Shown: one piece after another, positions 25,988-35,268 of the stretch | Layout: the number at the start of each line of letters is the position of its first letter | Position numbering within the stretch: position 1 is the first letter of the stretch | Origin: Verrucomicrobiaceae bacterium | GTDB taxonomy: Bacteria; Verrucomicrobiota; Verrucomicrobiia; Verrucomicrobiales; Verrucomicrobiaceae | Assembly (NCBI GenBank): GCA_947507875.1 | Contig: CANNQP010000011.1 | Coordinates: 40,295-104,294, forward strand | Length of the DNA: 64,000 bases | Direction: 5' to 3' | Notes under the pieces: generated by a model | What the model saw: the letters and a program-made list of their open reading frames with translations, nothing else | What the model was told of the DNA's origin: nothing | Databases searched by the model: none | Program-made: the position numbers and the translations under genes

Positions 25988-27462
25988 TATTTGAGGCCAG
26001 TGAGCAGGATCTCCGCGTTGTTGTTGGTGCGGTGAATGTTCCGAATCAATAACTCCAAGGCCTCCACGGCTGGCACCTGCGCCAACTGACGCCGAATGGC
26101 CATGATGCGGCGAAATTCATCCGGGTGATAGAGAAGGTCATCTTTACGGGTGCCGGACTTGAGTAGATGAATCGCCGGAAAAATGCGCCGCTCACTGATC
26201 TCACGATCCAGCGTCGCCTCCATGTTGCCGGTGCCTTTGAATTCCTCAAAAATCACTTCATCCATTTTGCTTTCTGTCTCAATGAGAGCAGAAGCGATGA
26301 TGGTTAGACTTCCGCCTTCTTCCACATTGCGAGCAGCGCCAAAAAACTTCTTCGGTTTGACCAATGCTTTCGCATCAATACCACCTGACATGGTTCTACC
26401 TTTGCCCCCCATGAGTGAATTGTAACCCCGAGCCAGACGAGTCAGGGAATCGAGCAAGATAACCACATCTTTGCGTTGCTCGACTAAGCGACAAGCACGC
26501 TCACGAACCAGCTCAGCCAGCTGACAGTGACGCTTGGGGCTTTCATCAAACGTACTGCTGTATATTTCACAACCGCTGACAGATTCCTCAAAATCGGTAA
26601 CTTCCTCAGGACGCTCATCGAGCAACAAAATGATCAGCGTGATCTCTTTGTGATTTTGAACAATGCACCGCGCAATGTCCTTCAGCATCATCGTCTTGCC
26701 GGAACGAGGCGAAGCATTGATCAAGCCACGCTGACCCTTCCCAAGCGGCGCAATCAAATCCATGATTCTCGCCGATACTGGGCAAGGCTTGGCGGTTTCC
26801 AGAATGATCCGTTGTTTCGGGAAAGTCGCGGTCAGTTTATCGAAATGCACAGGGGCCTCATAAGAGTCAATTTCGATGCCATCGACGTGCGTGATGCGAT
26901 CAATGGCCAAATACTTATCCCTATCTTTAGGAGCTCTGACCACACCAGAGATACGATTGCCCGCACGAAGGTTAAACTTCCTCACCAAGAAAAGCGGCAC
27001 AAACACATCTTCAGGAAGGGGGGCGAAACTAAAGGAGGCGTATTTGATCAAACCAAAGTTCTCACTGCCAACTTCAAGAATACCGTCCACCAAAACACGG
27101 GTTCGATGCTCAGCCATCCATGACAAGAGATCATAGATCAACTGATGCTTGGTTCGTGCAGCGTTGATGCGGTAGCCGACAAGATTCGCTAAATCATGAA
27201 GATCAGCCAAACTCTTGGTGTGGAGCTCATTCAGGGAGATCTCAATAGGAAAAGGCGGCTCGGCCTGAGGCACTGGCGCTTTTTCGGCAGAAGATGGACG
27301 TTCTGCGAATTCTTGAGTGCTATCGGAGGACTCGTTCGTGGTTTCCGCGCAAACCGGTTCGATCACCCCAGTAGATGATGGCTCGGAGTGTTCGACCAAG
27401 GGAGCCACAGGTGGCTTTTCCATCGAATCAGAAAGTGCTTCAGGGGGGGCGGTTAGGTTCAT
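25987..27462 (-). CDS. rho: Transcription termination factor Rho
   Basis: A 491-residue hexameric RNA helicase that ends transcription. An acidic Ser/Pro/Glu-rich extension (1-75) precedes the Rho N-terminal domain (80-120), the cold-shock RNA-binding domain (125-200, [13 protein letters not shown]) and the ATPase core with [30 protein letters not shown] and [15 protein letters not shown]. The P-loop reads ASPRSGKT (250-257), with Arg253 where E. coli Rho has Lys181 of PPKAGKT. Overlaps coaE by four bases upstream and rnd by one base downstream, indicating a coupled coaE-rho-rnd unit. Confidence 0.96.
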   Translation of the reverse strand: MNLTAPPEALSDSMEKPPVAPLVEHSEPSSTGVIEPVCAETTNESSDSTQEFAERPSSAEKAPVPQAEPPFPIEISLNELHTKSLADLHDLANLVGYRINAARTKHQLIYDLLSWMAEHRTRVLVDGILEVGSENFGLIKYASFSFAPLPEDVFVPLFLVRKFNLRAGNRISGVVRAPKDRDKYLAIDRITHVDGIEIDSYEAPVHFDKLTATFPKQRIILETAKPCPVSARIMDLIAPLGKGQRGLINASPRSGKTMMLKDIARCIVQNHKEITLIILLLDERPEEVTDFEESVSGCEIYSSTFDESPKRHCQLAELVRERACRLVEQRKDVVILLDSLTRLARGYNSLMGGKGRTMSGGIDAKALVKPKKFFGAARNVEEGGSLTIIASALIETESKMDEVIFEEFKGTGNMEATLDREISERRIFPAIHLLKSGTRKDDLLYHPDEFRRIMAIRRQLAQVPAVEALELLIRNIHRTNNNAEILLTGLK

Positions 27463-28061
27463 GCTGGCCGAATCTGTTTTCCCAATGTCAGCGCCTGATC
27501 CAAAAAAGCTCTGAGATCACCATCGTTCCAGATGACCACGTCCGCTTTTTCAATCTTGGCCTCAATGGTCCACTGGGAACCAAGCAGCCCGTGAGCGATA
27601 TCTTGGTCGAGTCCCCGAATTTCCATCAAGCGCCTAATCTGCATCGCTTGGCTGGCAGCCACCACGATGATCAGATCCGCTTCTACTGTACACCCAATCT
27701 CATAGTAGAGCGGCACTTCCGCAAGGAAAACTTCCGCCCCCTGAGCCTTAGCTTCTAGCCTCGATCTTTCTAAAGATTGCATCACAGGCGGATGCAAGAT
27801 TGCTTCGAGCTCTCGCCTTTTGTCTACATCCTTGAAGATTAGCTCTCGAAGCAATTTTTTGCAGATCACTCCATCTGAATCGAAAATCTGAGTCCCAAAC
27901 GCTTGAAGCAAGAGGGCCTGAATCTGCCGATCGGCCATCAGCTTGCCCACCTCGCGATCACAGGAAAAAGAGCACAAGGAACTTCCCCGTTGTGACTCAA
28001 GCGCTTGAATGAAAACGCTCTTTCCACAAGCGGCTCCCCCCGTAACGATCCATGATTTCAT
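27459..28061 (-). CDS. coaE: Dephospho-CoA kinase
   Basis: A 200-residue P-loop kinase for the last step of coenzyme A synthesis, adding the 3'-phosphate to dephospho-CoA. It has the P-loop TGGAACGKS (8-16), the FSCDREVGKLM acceptor region, HPPVMQSLERS and AEVPLYYEIG. Length matches the family. The start ATG is supported by the near-perfect N-terminal fit. The last four bases overlap rho (ATGA). A minus-strand terminator of the pilus locus sits directly upstream, so coaE needs its own promoter in the roughly 50 bases between, or read-through. Confidence 0.92.
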   Translation of the reverse strand: MKSWIVTGGAACGKSVFIQALESQRGSSLCSFSCDREVGKLMADRQIQALLLQAFGTQIFDSDGVICKKLLRELIFKDVDKRRELEAILHPPVMQSLERSRLEAKAQGAEVFLAEVPLYYEIGCTVEADLIIVVAASQAMQIRRLMEIRGLDQDIAHGLLGSQWTIEAKIEKADVVIWNDGDLRAFLDQALTLGKQIRPA

Positions 28062-28096
28062 AAAAAAAGACAGGAGGCTGGTTTAGCCTCCTGTCT
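28062..28096 (-). terminator. Rho-independent terminator of the pilus locus
   Basis: A perfect 12-base-pair stem (28068-28079 with 28085-28096, loop of 5 bases) is followed on the minus strand by a run of seven T (28062-28068 on the plus strand is A). It lies 20 bases after the secretin stop and ends the leftward pilus operon before coaE. Confidence 0.92.
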
Positions 28097-28115
28097 TAAC
28101 GTGAATCAACGTGAA

Positions 28116-30644
28116 TTAGTTGCCAACAGCTGGCAGAAGAGGATTGGACTGATCGGCTCCCTCTTCGCTAGAACCGCCAGAACCCTGAAGCTTGATGCGC
28201 TGACCTGCTGGATCAATGAGACTCGCCGTGACAAAAATCATGAGATTGCGCTTGAAGTGATCTTCCACTTCTGAGCGGAATGCACGGCCAACGAAAGGAA
28301 GGTCACCAAGCACTGGAACCTTATCCTCTACATCTTGCACGTCCTCACGAATCAAACCACCCAGAGCAACGGTTTGGCCATCCCAGACCGTCACCGATGT
28401 TTTGACTTTACGTGTCGAGAAAATCGGCTGGTTGATGATGTTCGGGGTTAATTCCAGACGGCTTGAGGGAATCGTTCCAAGAAGGTTTCCAAAAATGTCG
28501 AGGATCGGCACATTCGGAGACACACTGTAAATCGGACTACCATAATTGATGTAACCATCAAATTCAGTGACTTCAGGAGCGAGATTCAAATCGATCGAAC
28601 CATTCTCACCGATTACAGGATCAACTTCCATGCGCACACCGACGGGACGCATCTCGAAGGCAGTTGGGGTCGTTGGCGTCACAGGAATCGAAACAATCGT
28701 TGTTCCGCCACCGCCACCGCCGCCACCACCATTGCCACCGCCACCGACGTTGGTTGGGATCTGAGGAGGGTCAAACTCTGTAGGATAGATGAACTCGCGA
28801 ACGACTTCCACTGTGGCAGGCTGACCGCCCTTGGTGGTGACACTTGGAGCACTCATAAGATCGACGCCCTTACGCTGGGACAGAGCACGCATCACAACAC
28901 CAAATTGAGGATCGGTGAAGATACCCGCCAGGGACAGAACGCCTGGGGAAACCGTATCTGAGGTTGCATCCAATGAATTGAACAACGAATCGATGCTATC
29001 ACCGCGGATCGCACGAGAGCCGCTTCTAAGGCCACGAGTCACAGGTGCAATCTGTCCGTTCGTGACGAGATCAGCGATCGAACCCGTGTAATTGACGCGG
29101 CCGCCCCAGTTGCCATTGGTACCACCACCTACTTGGAGGTTGTCCGCGTTGACTCCAAGACCGCCAAGCAACCAGTCAAAACCCAATTCATCGGTGTTTT
29201 TCTGGGTCACTTCGACGAATTTCGTGGTCACATAAACCTGCTTGGTGATTCGGCCGATGATCGAATCCACAAACGCTTCGACTAGATCCAAGTTGGGCTG
29301 CGTGTTTTTCACGATCAGCTGGGAAGTCACCTTGTTGAAGACCGCCGTAGCGCCATCAGGGAAGGCGATGCCTTGGCTGCTGAGGATCTCTTTAGCGTTT
29401 TGACGCTTGATCAAGCCGGAAGCGGCGGCAGGAGCTGCTCCGCCTGCGGCGAATGGATCAGCTGCTGCTGCTGGAGCTGCGGCGTCACCACCACCACTCG
29501 TCATGGTTTCAAAATCAGGTGGAACTTTGTAAATGCGTGTGAACTGCTCTGTGGTGGTTTCGGTCACCGGCACGATCAGAACCGCGAACGGCTCCACTTT
29601 AAATTTCATGCCCGCAAGTTCCGTGACGTAGCGCAGGGCTTCCATCATGGGCACATCCTTCAGATCAAGACTGATGGAAGCCGTCGGTGCATTTTCGCCC
29701 GCCTTGAGGATGATGTTAACTCCCTTGCGAGCTGGATCCGTCTCAAAGGTATCTAGGTCGCGGCTTTTGACGCGGAGGAACTCTACGGCTTCATCGATGC
29801 TAGCACCGGTGAATTGCACCTGGGGGAAGACAATCTTTTGCATCTTTTGGCTCAAGTAAACCGTGGGGGCTTTGCTGCCACCCGACGTTCCTTCAACCTG
29901 GAATCCCTTGACTGGCGGCTTGTGTTCCCAAGCTTCCGTCACCATATTGATCATGCGGATGCGGTTGTGATCATAAGCTGTCTTGAGGTAATCGGCACGC
30001 TTGCGTTCTGCATTTTCCATTCCACGGCGAGCGGCTGTGTTGTAAGGGTCAACGCGAAGCACATCTTCGTACTCCTCAAGCGCTTTATCGTAGTTACCGA
30101 TCTCTACGGAGCTGTTGGCCGTCACAAGACCCTTCTGAACTTTACCCACGTTTTCGACATGCTCGGGAGTCAGCGCCGCGGGCCAGCGATCAGGATCATC
30201 CAACTGACTGACCAGCAGTTGAGCTTTCTTGTGACCTGGCACAGCTGCATTCGCCTCATCAATGAGCTTTCTTGCAGCAACGTAATCTCCCGCAGCCACT
30301 TTCTGGCGGGCGACAGCTACAGAGCAGTCTGCAAATTTGAGGTTACCGAGATCACGCCAATCTTGAATGAAAGGCGCGTTAGGCAGCTGGTCGAAGATTT
30401 CCTTGGCCGATCGGTATTGAGAGAGCGCGCCGTCCAAATCTCCTTGAGCAAACAGTTCATCACCACGTTGCATGGCTTTTTGCGCATCTTGAATGCGTGC
30501 AAGCCGTCTTGCGATTTCACGTTCTGCAATACCTGGAACACTGGAAGCTTCGCCAGCACCTTCGCCCGCAAGAGCATTCGTTTGATATGCCACAGGCATC
30601 GCGGCGGCGATAATCCAAGCGAGAGAGGTTTTTTTTCTTTTCAT
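28116..30644 (-). CDS. Amuc_1098-like TPR-secretin (PilQ/GspD superfamily)
   Basis: An outer-membrane secretin of about 842 residues. A signal peptide (KRKKTSLAWIIAAAM) is followed by TPR helices (about 35-220), a short N-domain region, an Ala/Pro/Gly linker (about 400-430) and a C-terminal secretin domain with KQVYVTTKFVEVTQ, the gate-region VPVLGDLPFVGRAFRSE and the closing KRNLMIFVTASLIDP. A Gly-rich loop of about ten residues interrupts the secretin domain. Gene order matches Akkermansia Amuc_1098. It should form the pore for the type IV pilus. Starts at ATG 30644 or 30662; a TTG at 30707 is unlikely. Last gene of the locus. Confidence 0.92.
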   Translation of the reverse strand: MKRKKTSLAWIIAAAMPVAYQTNALAGEGAGEASSVPGIAEREIARRLARIQDAQKAMQRGDELFAQGDLDGALSQYRSAKEIFDQLPNAPFIQDWRDLGNLKFADCSVAVARQKVAAGDYVAARKLIDEANAAVPGHKKAQLLVSQLDDPDRWPAALTPEHVENVGKVQKGLVTANSSVEIGNYDKALEEYEDVLRVDPYNTAARRGMENAERKRADYLKTAYDHNRIRMINMVTEAWEHKPPVKGFQVEGTSGGSKAPTVYLSQKMQKIVFPQVQFTGASIDEAVEFLRVKSRDLDTFETDPARKGVNIILKAGENAPTASISLDLKDVPMMEALRYVTELAGMKFKVEPFAVLIVPVTETTTEQFTRIYKVPPDFETMTSGGGDAAAPAAAADPFAAGGAAPAAASGLIKRQNAKEILSSQGIAFPDGATAVFNKVTSQLIVKNTQPNLDLVEAFVDSIIGRITKQVYVTTKFVEVTQKNTDELGFDWLLGGLGVNADNLQVGGGTNGNWGGRVNYTGSIADLVTNGQIAPVTRGLRSGSRAIRGDSIDSLFNSLDATSDTVSPGVLSLAGIFTDPQFGVVMRALSQRKGVDLMSAPSVTTKGGQPATVEVVREFIYPTEFDPPQIPTNVGGGGNGGGGGGGGGTTIVSIPVTPTTPTAFEMRPVGVRMEVDPVIGENGSIDLNLAPEVTEFDGYINYGSPIYSVSPNVPILDIFGNLLGTIPSSRLELTPNIINQPIFSTRKVKTSVTVWDGQTVALGGLIREDVQDVEDKVPVLGDLPFVGRAFRSEVEDHFKRNLMIFVTASLIDPAGQRIKLQGSGGSSEEGADQSNPLLPAVGN
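28705..28748 (-). repeat. GGN-rich tandem stretch inside the secretin gene
   Basis: About 44 bases made almost only of GGY/GGT-type codons on the coding strand encode a run of glycines broken by one Asn. It falls in an exposed loop of the secretin domain. Such simple repeats can change length by slippage in steps of three without breaking the frame. Confidence 0.7.
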
Positions 30645-30748
30645 TCGGGAGATGGTGATCATGGACACAGTCTGAAAAAATTGGCAAGAAGTTGGATTGT
30701 TTAGCAAGAAGCCAAAGGTTTTGGCGAGATGTTTTTTGTTTTTTTTGG

Positions 30749-31717
30749 TCAGCCTTTTTTGATCGTGATGGTTTCACCATCCGGCACCCCGCCTTTCACT
30801 GGCACGATCACTGCATCTTGTTCACTGACAGACAATAATTTAAAGGTCACACCGAGACCTGGAAGTTGGAAAGTTTCCCCTTCCCGAACTTTTCTTTGTT
30901 CTGGAGTGCCAATTCTGAACTCGAATTCTGCTTCGTAATCAGCAAGGTTGGTTTCTTGTCCACGGACGAGCACAAATTCTTTCTGCGTCGAGATATCCAA
31001 GCATTTCAATTCGGAAACATCAGTCTCCAATTGAGTGGTCGGGTTCTTCATCACTTTTTGGTTAAAGGCCAATGCCTTGAAGCGAATCACACCTTTATCG
31101 AAGCCGTACTCATCTCCTGATGAGACGAACTTGCTTGCACGAGGCTCGGGGGCGATACGCTGAACTTGATAAGGTGCAGTGCTGCTATTGAGCTTGATGA
31201 TGTAATCGTGGCTGATGCGTTGCTTGAGGAACAACTTGCGTGTCACTGGAGGGTGGTCACGCTCATCCTTGGGATTGGTCTTGGCTTCGAATTCTTCCTG
31301 ATTACTGAACCCGTCATGATCTGGATCCAACGCTCCCACGTTAGGCGATTCGATGTTAGGTAAATCGTTCTTGACCAAGAACTCGTTGCTCATGGGAGGC
31401 CGCAATACAGGCTCTGCGACCTGAAGGTCGAAAAGCTGATCTCCCTTTTGGAGCAAGAGAATCGATTTGTTCAACGGTACTGGCTTGCCATTGATAACTG
31501 GAGAAACCCAGCTGGCTTTCTCCATCAGCCTTTGTAACACTGAATTGACTCGCTCCGTAGGAGGGGGATTGAAGTTGTTGGGAGAGGACCCTGACTGAAG
31601 GGCTAATCTTTCCTGTAATTTGGGACCGTCGATGATGGTGAAGGCAATCATGCCGGCCGCAAGAACCGCTGCGATGATGAGCAGGGTCTTCTCGTAGTTG
31701 CCGTTTTTCTTCTGCAT
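30749..31717 (-). CDS. Amuc_1099-like membrane protein with EF-hand-like loop (PilP position)
   Basis: A 322-residue protein with one N-terminal membrane helix (11-30, TLLIIAAVLAAGMIAFTII), the rest periplasmic and mostly beta. Residues 131-142 (DPDHDGFSNQEE) match the 12-residue calcium loop DxDxDGxxxxxE. The C-terminal domain (about 255-322) reads FQLPGLGVTFKLLSV, like the HR/PilP-type beta domain that touches secretins. In gene order it is the homologue of Akkermansia Amuc_1099. Being just upstream of the secretin it takes the place of pilP in pilMNOPQ operons; this equivalence is inference. The gap to the next gene is 104 bases. Confidence 0.82.
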   Translation of the reverse strand: MQKKNGNYEKTLLIIAAVLAAGMIAFTIIDGPKLQERLALQSGSSPNNFNPPPTERVNSVLQRLMEKASWVSPVINGKPVPLNKSILLLQKGDQLFDLQVAEPVLRPPMSNEFLVKNDLPNIESPNVGALDPDHDGFSNQEEFEAKTNPKDERDHPPVTRKLFLKQRISHDYIIKLNSSTAPYQVQRIAPEPRASKFVSSGDEYGFDKGVIRFKALAFNQKVMKNPTTQLETDVSELKCLDISTQKEFVLVRGQETNLADYEAEFEFRIGTPEQRKVREGETFQLPGLGVTFKLLSVSEQDAVIVPVKGGVPDGETITIKKG

Positions 31718-31759
31718 GGAGATGGATTGGGGTGCGTGTCAGCTGATGACGAACCACTC

Positions 31760-32758
31760 TCAGCGTTGAGCTGCAGCAGCCGTTTGCGGGTTGAGGAACT
31801 TCACAAGATCAATTTCGAGGAAAGCCCTCAAATACTCACGGCCGAGCACCACTTGTGAATCAGGAGCGGCAGGGGCGAGGCCAGGTTTAGCTTCAGCCTC
31901 ACCACTGGTAGCTGCAGGTGGCGCAGATTCATTGCCAACAGCAGGCTCGGTCGCACCGGAGGTCGCGCCGCCCTGAGGAAGACGAGCAGGCCCAATCTGG
32001 GATTCATTTTCGATGCGGACGAGCTTTGCCACGGTAAAAAATGGCATTTCTGAAGGGCTGGCGAGAGCACTTAACAAGGTCTGAATCGCCGCTTGATCGG
32101 CACGCACGGCAAGCCTGACTTGCTTGCGCTCCGTGATGTTAACGGTCTGTGCCGCCGCAGGCTTAGCGATGGCACCCTTGCCTTTACTTTTCGAAGAAGA
32201 AACGCGCGGCTTTTCAGATTCACCTTTTTCTGCGGTCAAAGGCGAACGTTCCAGCATGATCAACGATTGCGCTCCACTCTTCAAAACGAGTTTTACGATC
32301 TCTTCCACAGCGTCCAAATAACTTGAGAGCTCTGCCGCCACCTGATCGGATTTTGGCAACTCGCTGGTATACTGATCAAAGGCCAGATTGAACTCTGCTG
32401 GCAGCTTACCGCCGCCCAGTTTTTTAATTTCGGCGATACGGCTCTTGAGCTTGGCTTGGAATTCTGTGTTGCTGGTCGGTTTGTCCTCGGGCTGAAGCTT
32501 ATACAGCACCAGCGAGAGCTTGCCGACGGCAGTTTCATAGGCCTGAACGATTTGTTGCTTTTTGGCAAGGTTATCGTTCGTGGGTGCAAGAGGAGTGGAT
32601 TTCAGTCTGGAAAGACTGACGTTCACCATATCAAACTCTTCCTGCGCTGCCGAAGCTCCCGACCATGCATTGAAAAGCATGACGCCGAGTCCGATCACTC
32701 CTGCCCCAGTCAGTCCGAGAACTGCTGCGGGTCCTTTGTTGTCTTGTATCCAGCTCAT
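31760..32758 (-). CDS. Amuc_1100-like membrane protein (PilO position)
   Basis: A 332-residue homologue of Amuc_1100, the abundant Akkermansia outer-layer protein known for TLR2 signalling. It starts MSWIQDNKGPAAVLG, close to MSNWITDNKPAA of Amuc_1100, then has one membrane helix (about 12-31), a periplasmic coiled coil, a split alpha/beta body and an Ala/Pro-rich stretch before a conserved end pattern (LEIDLVKFLNPQ against the Amuc_1100 VSLNLVHFNQP). Topology fits PilO: single pass, coiled coil, ferredoxin-like domains. Its ATG overlaps the PilM-N stop (TGATG), so synthesis is coupled. Whether it signals to hosts is unknown; this genome looks free-living. Confidence 0.9.
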   Translation of the reverse strand: MSWIQDNKGPAAVLGLTGAGVIGLGVMLFNAWSGASAAQEEFDMVNVSLSRLKSTPLAPTNDNLAKKQQIVQAYETAVGKLSLVLYKLQPEDKPTSNTEFQAKLKSRIAEIKKLGGGKLPAEFNLAFDQYTSELPKSDQVAAELSSYLDAVEEIVKLVLKSGAQSLIMLERSPLTAEKGESEKPRVSSSKSKGKGAIAKPAAAQTVNITERKQVRLAVRADQAAIQTLLSALASPSEMPFFTVAKLVRIENESQIGPARLPQGGATSGATEPAVGNESAPPAATSGEAEAKPGLAPAAPDSQVVLGREYLRAFLEIDLVKFLNPQTAAAAQR

Positions 32759-34491
32759 CAGTCTTTGAAGTTCATGCTCTGCTTGAGGGGCAGTTCAATT
32801 TTGAATGTGTAGGCATAGCGGTCTTCCTCGACACCACTTTGCGCGCTGACGTATTGAGCGCGCTTCTCTTCAAAGTCAGCGATCTCAAACCAGGGCAGCT
32901 TTGCCAAGGCGGATGCGAATTTGTAAACGATTTGTTCCCCTTCTTCGTTCTTCCGGTAGAGACCTTGGAGACGAAGACTGTAGGCCGGCGCGCTACCTGC
33001 AGCAGCCTCTTCTTTCTTCTCACCTGAGGACTCCTGACCCAGCAGAGGCGGGGTGATGGAATTACCATTTTTGAGCGGCTCCACCAAGGTGAGCCAGATC
33101 ATGTCGTTCTCGAACTTGGCATTCAAGTCCGTCAATAAACGAACCCAGAATGATCGTTCGGCGACGGCTTGTTCGAGCTGTTCACTCAGCGAAGCGAACT
33201 GGCCCTGCCGTTGTTCCAGAGCAGAAATCTGACTGGCGAGGTTTTTCAAACTAGCATTTTCGGCACTCATGCCCGCCAGCTTTTCACGCACGACTCTTTC
33301 CGTATTCTGGAAGTAGAAAATGCCGGTGCCAAGAGCTGCCCAGAAAAGTAGCATTCCTGCAATCAAAACAGGCATACGGCGTGCCGCATCTCGCGCGTTG
33401 GCCACCTTCGTGGGAACCAATTCCACTTCACAGGGAACTCCACTGAAGGAGCGGAGCGCAAGTCCGACCAACTCGCCAAGGAAAGGAGCATCAGCGGTGG
33501 CCGCATCCGCCTTAAGGCTACGATCGACTTGCACACCCCGTAGAGGGTTGAAGATCTCCACAGGCAACTTGAGTTTTTCTTCAAGGAAGGAAACCATGTT
33601 CCCAAGCAGAGCACCTCCACCAGTCACAAACACGCGCTTGGGCTGAGATCCGCCCTGCTGACTGCGATAAAATGTGATCGTGCGCATGACCTGCGTGTGC
33701 AAGTTCGAGGCTGCGTTGCGAATCACCTTAGACAGAGCCGCAATTTCAGGATCGTCGTGATCCTGCACAGCGCCCCCTGGAGCAACAAAACCACGGTTAA
33801 TTTTCTGGGTTTCAGCCTCGGCAAAACCAATGCCGAATTCTTTGGCAATCGCTGAAGTGATGGAGGCTCCACCCACCAAGAAATTGCGGATGAAGAAACG
33901 ACCGCTTTCCACAAAAAGCATGTTCGTGGAACGAGCCCCCAGGTCAATCAGCACCGTGGGCTCATCGACATCTGGGTAGCTGTAGCGGAAGGCATTGTAG
34001 AGCGCGAGAGGCGCGACATCCACGCCGGTTGTAGCCAGCTTGGCGAGAGCGACTTGATCGTCGATTTCATCCAAAGCATCGGACTTCATGGCGACTAAAA
34101 CCACTTCGGTTTCAATGCCACCCTCCGAGGAAAACTCATAGTCCCAGACCACTTCATTGATCGGAAATGGCACATTCTGACGTGCTTCAAACTCAACAAT
34201 CTGAGCGACACGATCGTCTTGCACAGGTGGCAGTTTGACAAAGCGATTAAAGACCGTGTGACCTGCGACCGCATACCAGACGGCAGAGGACTTCAGCTTG
34301 AGCCGAGAGGTGAGCTCTTGAAGACCAATCTTCAGCTGTGGAATGCGAGTGGCGTCCACGGTCGGATCGCCGGCCAGCTCCACAAATTCGTATTTTTTGA
34401 GCACCAAATCGCCTCCCGATTTGGAGAATAAAGCTCCTGAAAGGCGCTGGGAACCCAGGTTCAGGACTGCAATGCTTTTGCTGTCTGCCAT
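32758..34491 (-). CDS. PilM-PilN fusion protein, Amuc_1101-like
   Basis: A 577-residue protein that joins two pilus alignment parts. Residues 1-345 are an actin-like PilM: IAVLNLGSQRLSGALF, FEARQNVPFPINEVVWDYE, VLIDLGARSTNMLFV and FVTGGGALLGN (288-298). A linker with ELVPTKV (like the PilN cytoplasmic motif INLLP that PilM binds) leads into a membrane helix (about 373-394), a coiled coil (400-440) and a periplasmic alpha/beta domain, as in PilN. PilM normally grips the PilN tail as a separate protein; here the two are covalently joined. The fusion assignment of the C-terminal half rests on topology and order, not on sequence identity. Confidence 0.88.
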   Translation of the reverse strand: MADSKSIAVLNLGSQRLSGALFSKSGGDLVLKKYEFVELAGDPTVDATRIPQLKIGLQELTSRLKLKSSAVWYAVAGHTVFNRFVKLPPVQDDRVAQIVEFEARQNVPFPINEVVWDYEFSSEGGIETEVVLVAMKSDALDEIDDQVALAKLATTGVDVAPLALYNAFRYSYPDVDEPTVLIDLGARSTNMLFVESGRFFIRNFLVGGASITSAIAKEFGIGFAEAETQKINRGFVAPGGAVQDHDDPEIAALSKVIRNAASNLHTQVMRTITFYRSQQGGSQPKRVFVTGGGALLGNMVSFLEEKLKLPVEIFNPLRGVQVDRSLKADAATADAPFLGELVGLALRSFSGVPCEVELVPTKVANARDAARRMPVLIAGMLLFWAALGTGIFYFQNTERVVREKLAGMSAENASLKNLASQISALEQRQGQFASLSEQLEQAVAERSFWVRLLTDLNAKFENDMIWLTLVEPLKNGNSITPPLLGQESSGEKKEEAAAGSAPAYSLRLQGLYRKNEEGEQIVYKFASALAKLPWFEIADFEEKRAQYVSAQSGVEEDRYAYTFKIELPLKQSMNFKD

Positions 34492-34555
34492 GCTGTTATT
34501 GATTGATTCTAAGCTATCGGTGGAGCCGCTGAGGTGTTGCTAGAGCACTCAGGAC

Positions 34556-35170
34556 TTATTTAGCTTTCGTGGGCAGGTCGTAGTCACCCCAAAGGATATC
34601 GAAAGGAGTCTCCTTGCGGCTGAGAACGGCGTTCTCCGTCACTTCGAAGCTATCGGTTTTTTCCCACCAACGACCCGGGATTGTTGTCTCTCCAGCCACG
34701 ACGGTGCCATCGACCACGACTTCGACCGCAGCAGCTTTGACATCCGAGTTCGTGAAGCCATCCTTGGCCAGCACTCGACGCAGGGTCGCAGGATTAATGT
34801 AGGCTAATGCATGGCAACGCTCGCCCGCCGGAATATCCAGGTAATTGATGGTACCTTTGAGCATGGGATACTTGCCGTCCTTCGTCTGCGTGTTCATCGC
34901 CACAAAGTAATTGATCGTCATGGAAGAAAGGCTGCCTTTCCGCCCTCCCTCAGCAGCTGGTAGAGTTACAGCGAGCTCAGTGTCAAATTCGAGCCATTCT
35001 TTCGGACGCCAATTGCGGTTCGGCGTATTCGCGGCCTGAAACATGGGGGTCTGAATGCTGGTCACCTTGGGCGTACTGATCTTCACCTTGGCAGCAGGGC
35101 CACCCGACTGCGCATGCAGGGGCAACGCGACGCAAAACAAGGCGGCGAAAATAGATAGAGACGACTTCAT
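34556..35170 (-). CDS. Amuc_1102-like secreted protein
   Basis: A 204-residue protein with a signal peptide (MKSSLSIFAALFCVALPLHA) and a beta-rich body. By order and size it matches Akkermansia Amuc_1102, the first gene of the pilus locus. I recognise no enzyme motif. The body has paired strands with KEWLEFDTELAVTLP and KTDSFEVTENAVLSRKETPF, like an immunoglobulin or sandwich fold, but this is a guess. ATG at 35170 begins the signal peptide. It should be transcribed from a promoter in the 98-base gap after the UDP-xylose synthase-like gene, or from further upstream. Confidence 0.78.
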   Translation of the reverse strand: MKSSLSIFAALFCVALPLHAQSGGPAAKVKISTPKVTSIQTPMFQAANTPNRNWRPKEWLEFDTELAVTLPAAEGGRKGSLSSMTINYFVAMNTQTKDGKYPMLKGTINYLDIPAGERCHALAYINPATLRRVLAKDGFTNSDVKAAAVEVVVDGTVVAGETTIPGRWWEKTDSFEVTENAVLSRKETPFDILWGDYDLPTKAK

Positions 35171-35268
35171 GGTGGGACGGGGGGTAGTCACAGCTTCGGC
35201 ACGGGGGGTTGTTCGCACGCGGGGGGCACGTGATTAATTATCTTTTTATTCTCAAACCAGCTCTGGCA

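Noticed and set aside
28705..28748. Repeat tract considered as a CRISPR or VNTR locus
   Set aside because: It lies inside a coding frame and has a three-base period, so it is a glycine-coding stretch, not a spaced repeat array.
29814..30704. Plus-strand open frame of 296 codons opposite the secretin gene
   Set aside because: It mirrors the TPR and N-domain region of the secretin and has no convincing motif.
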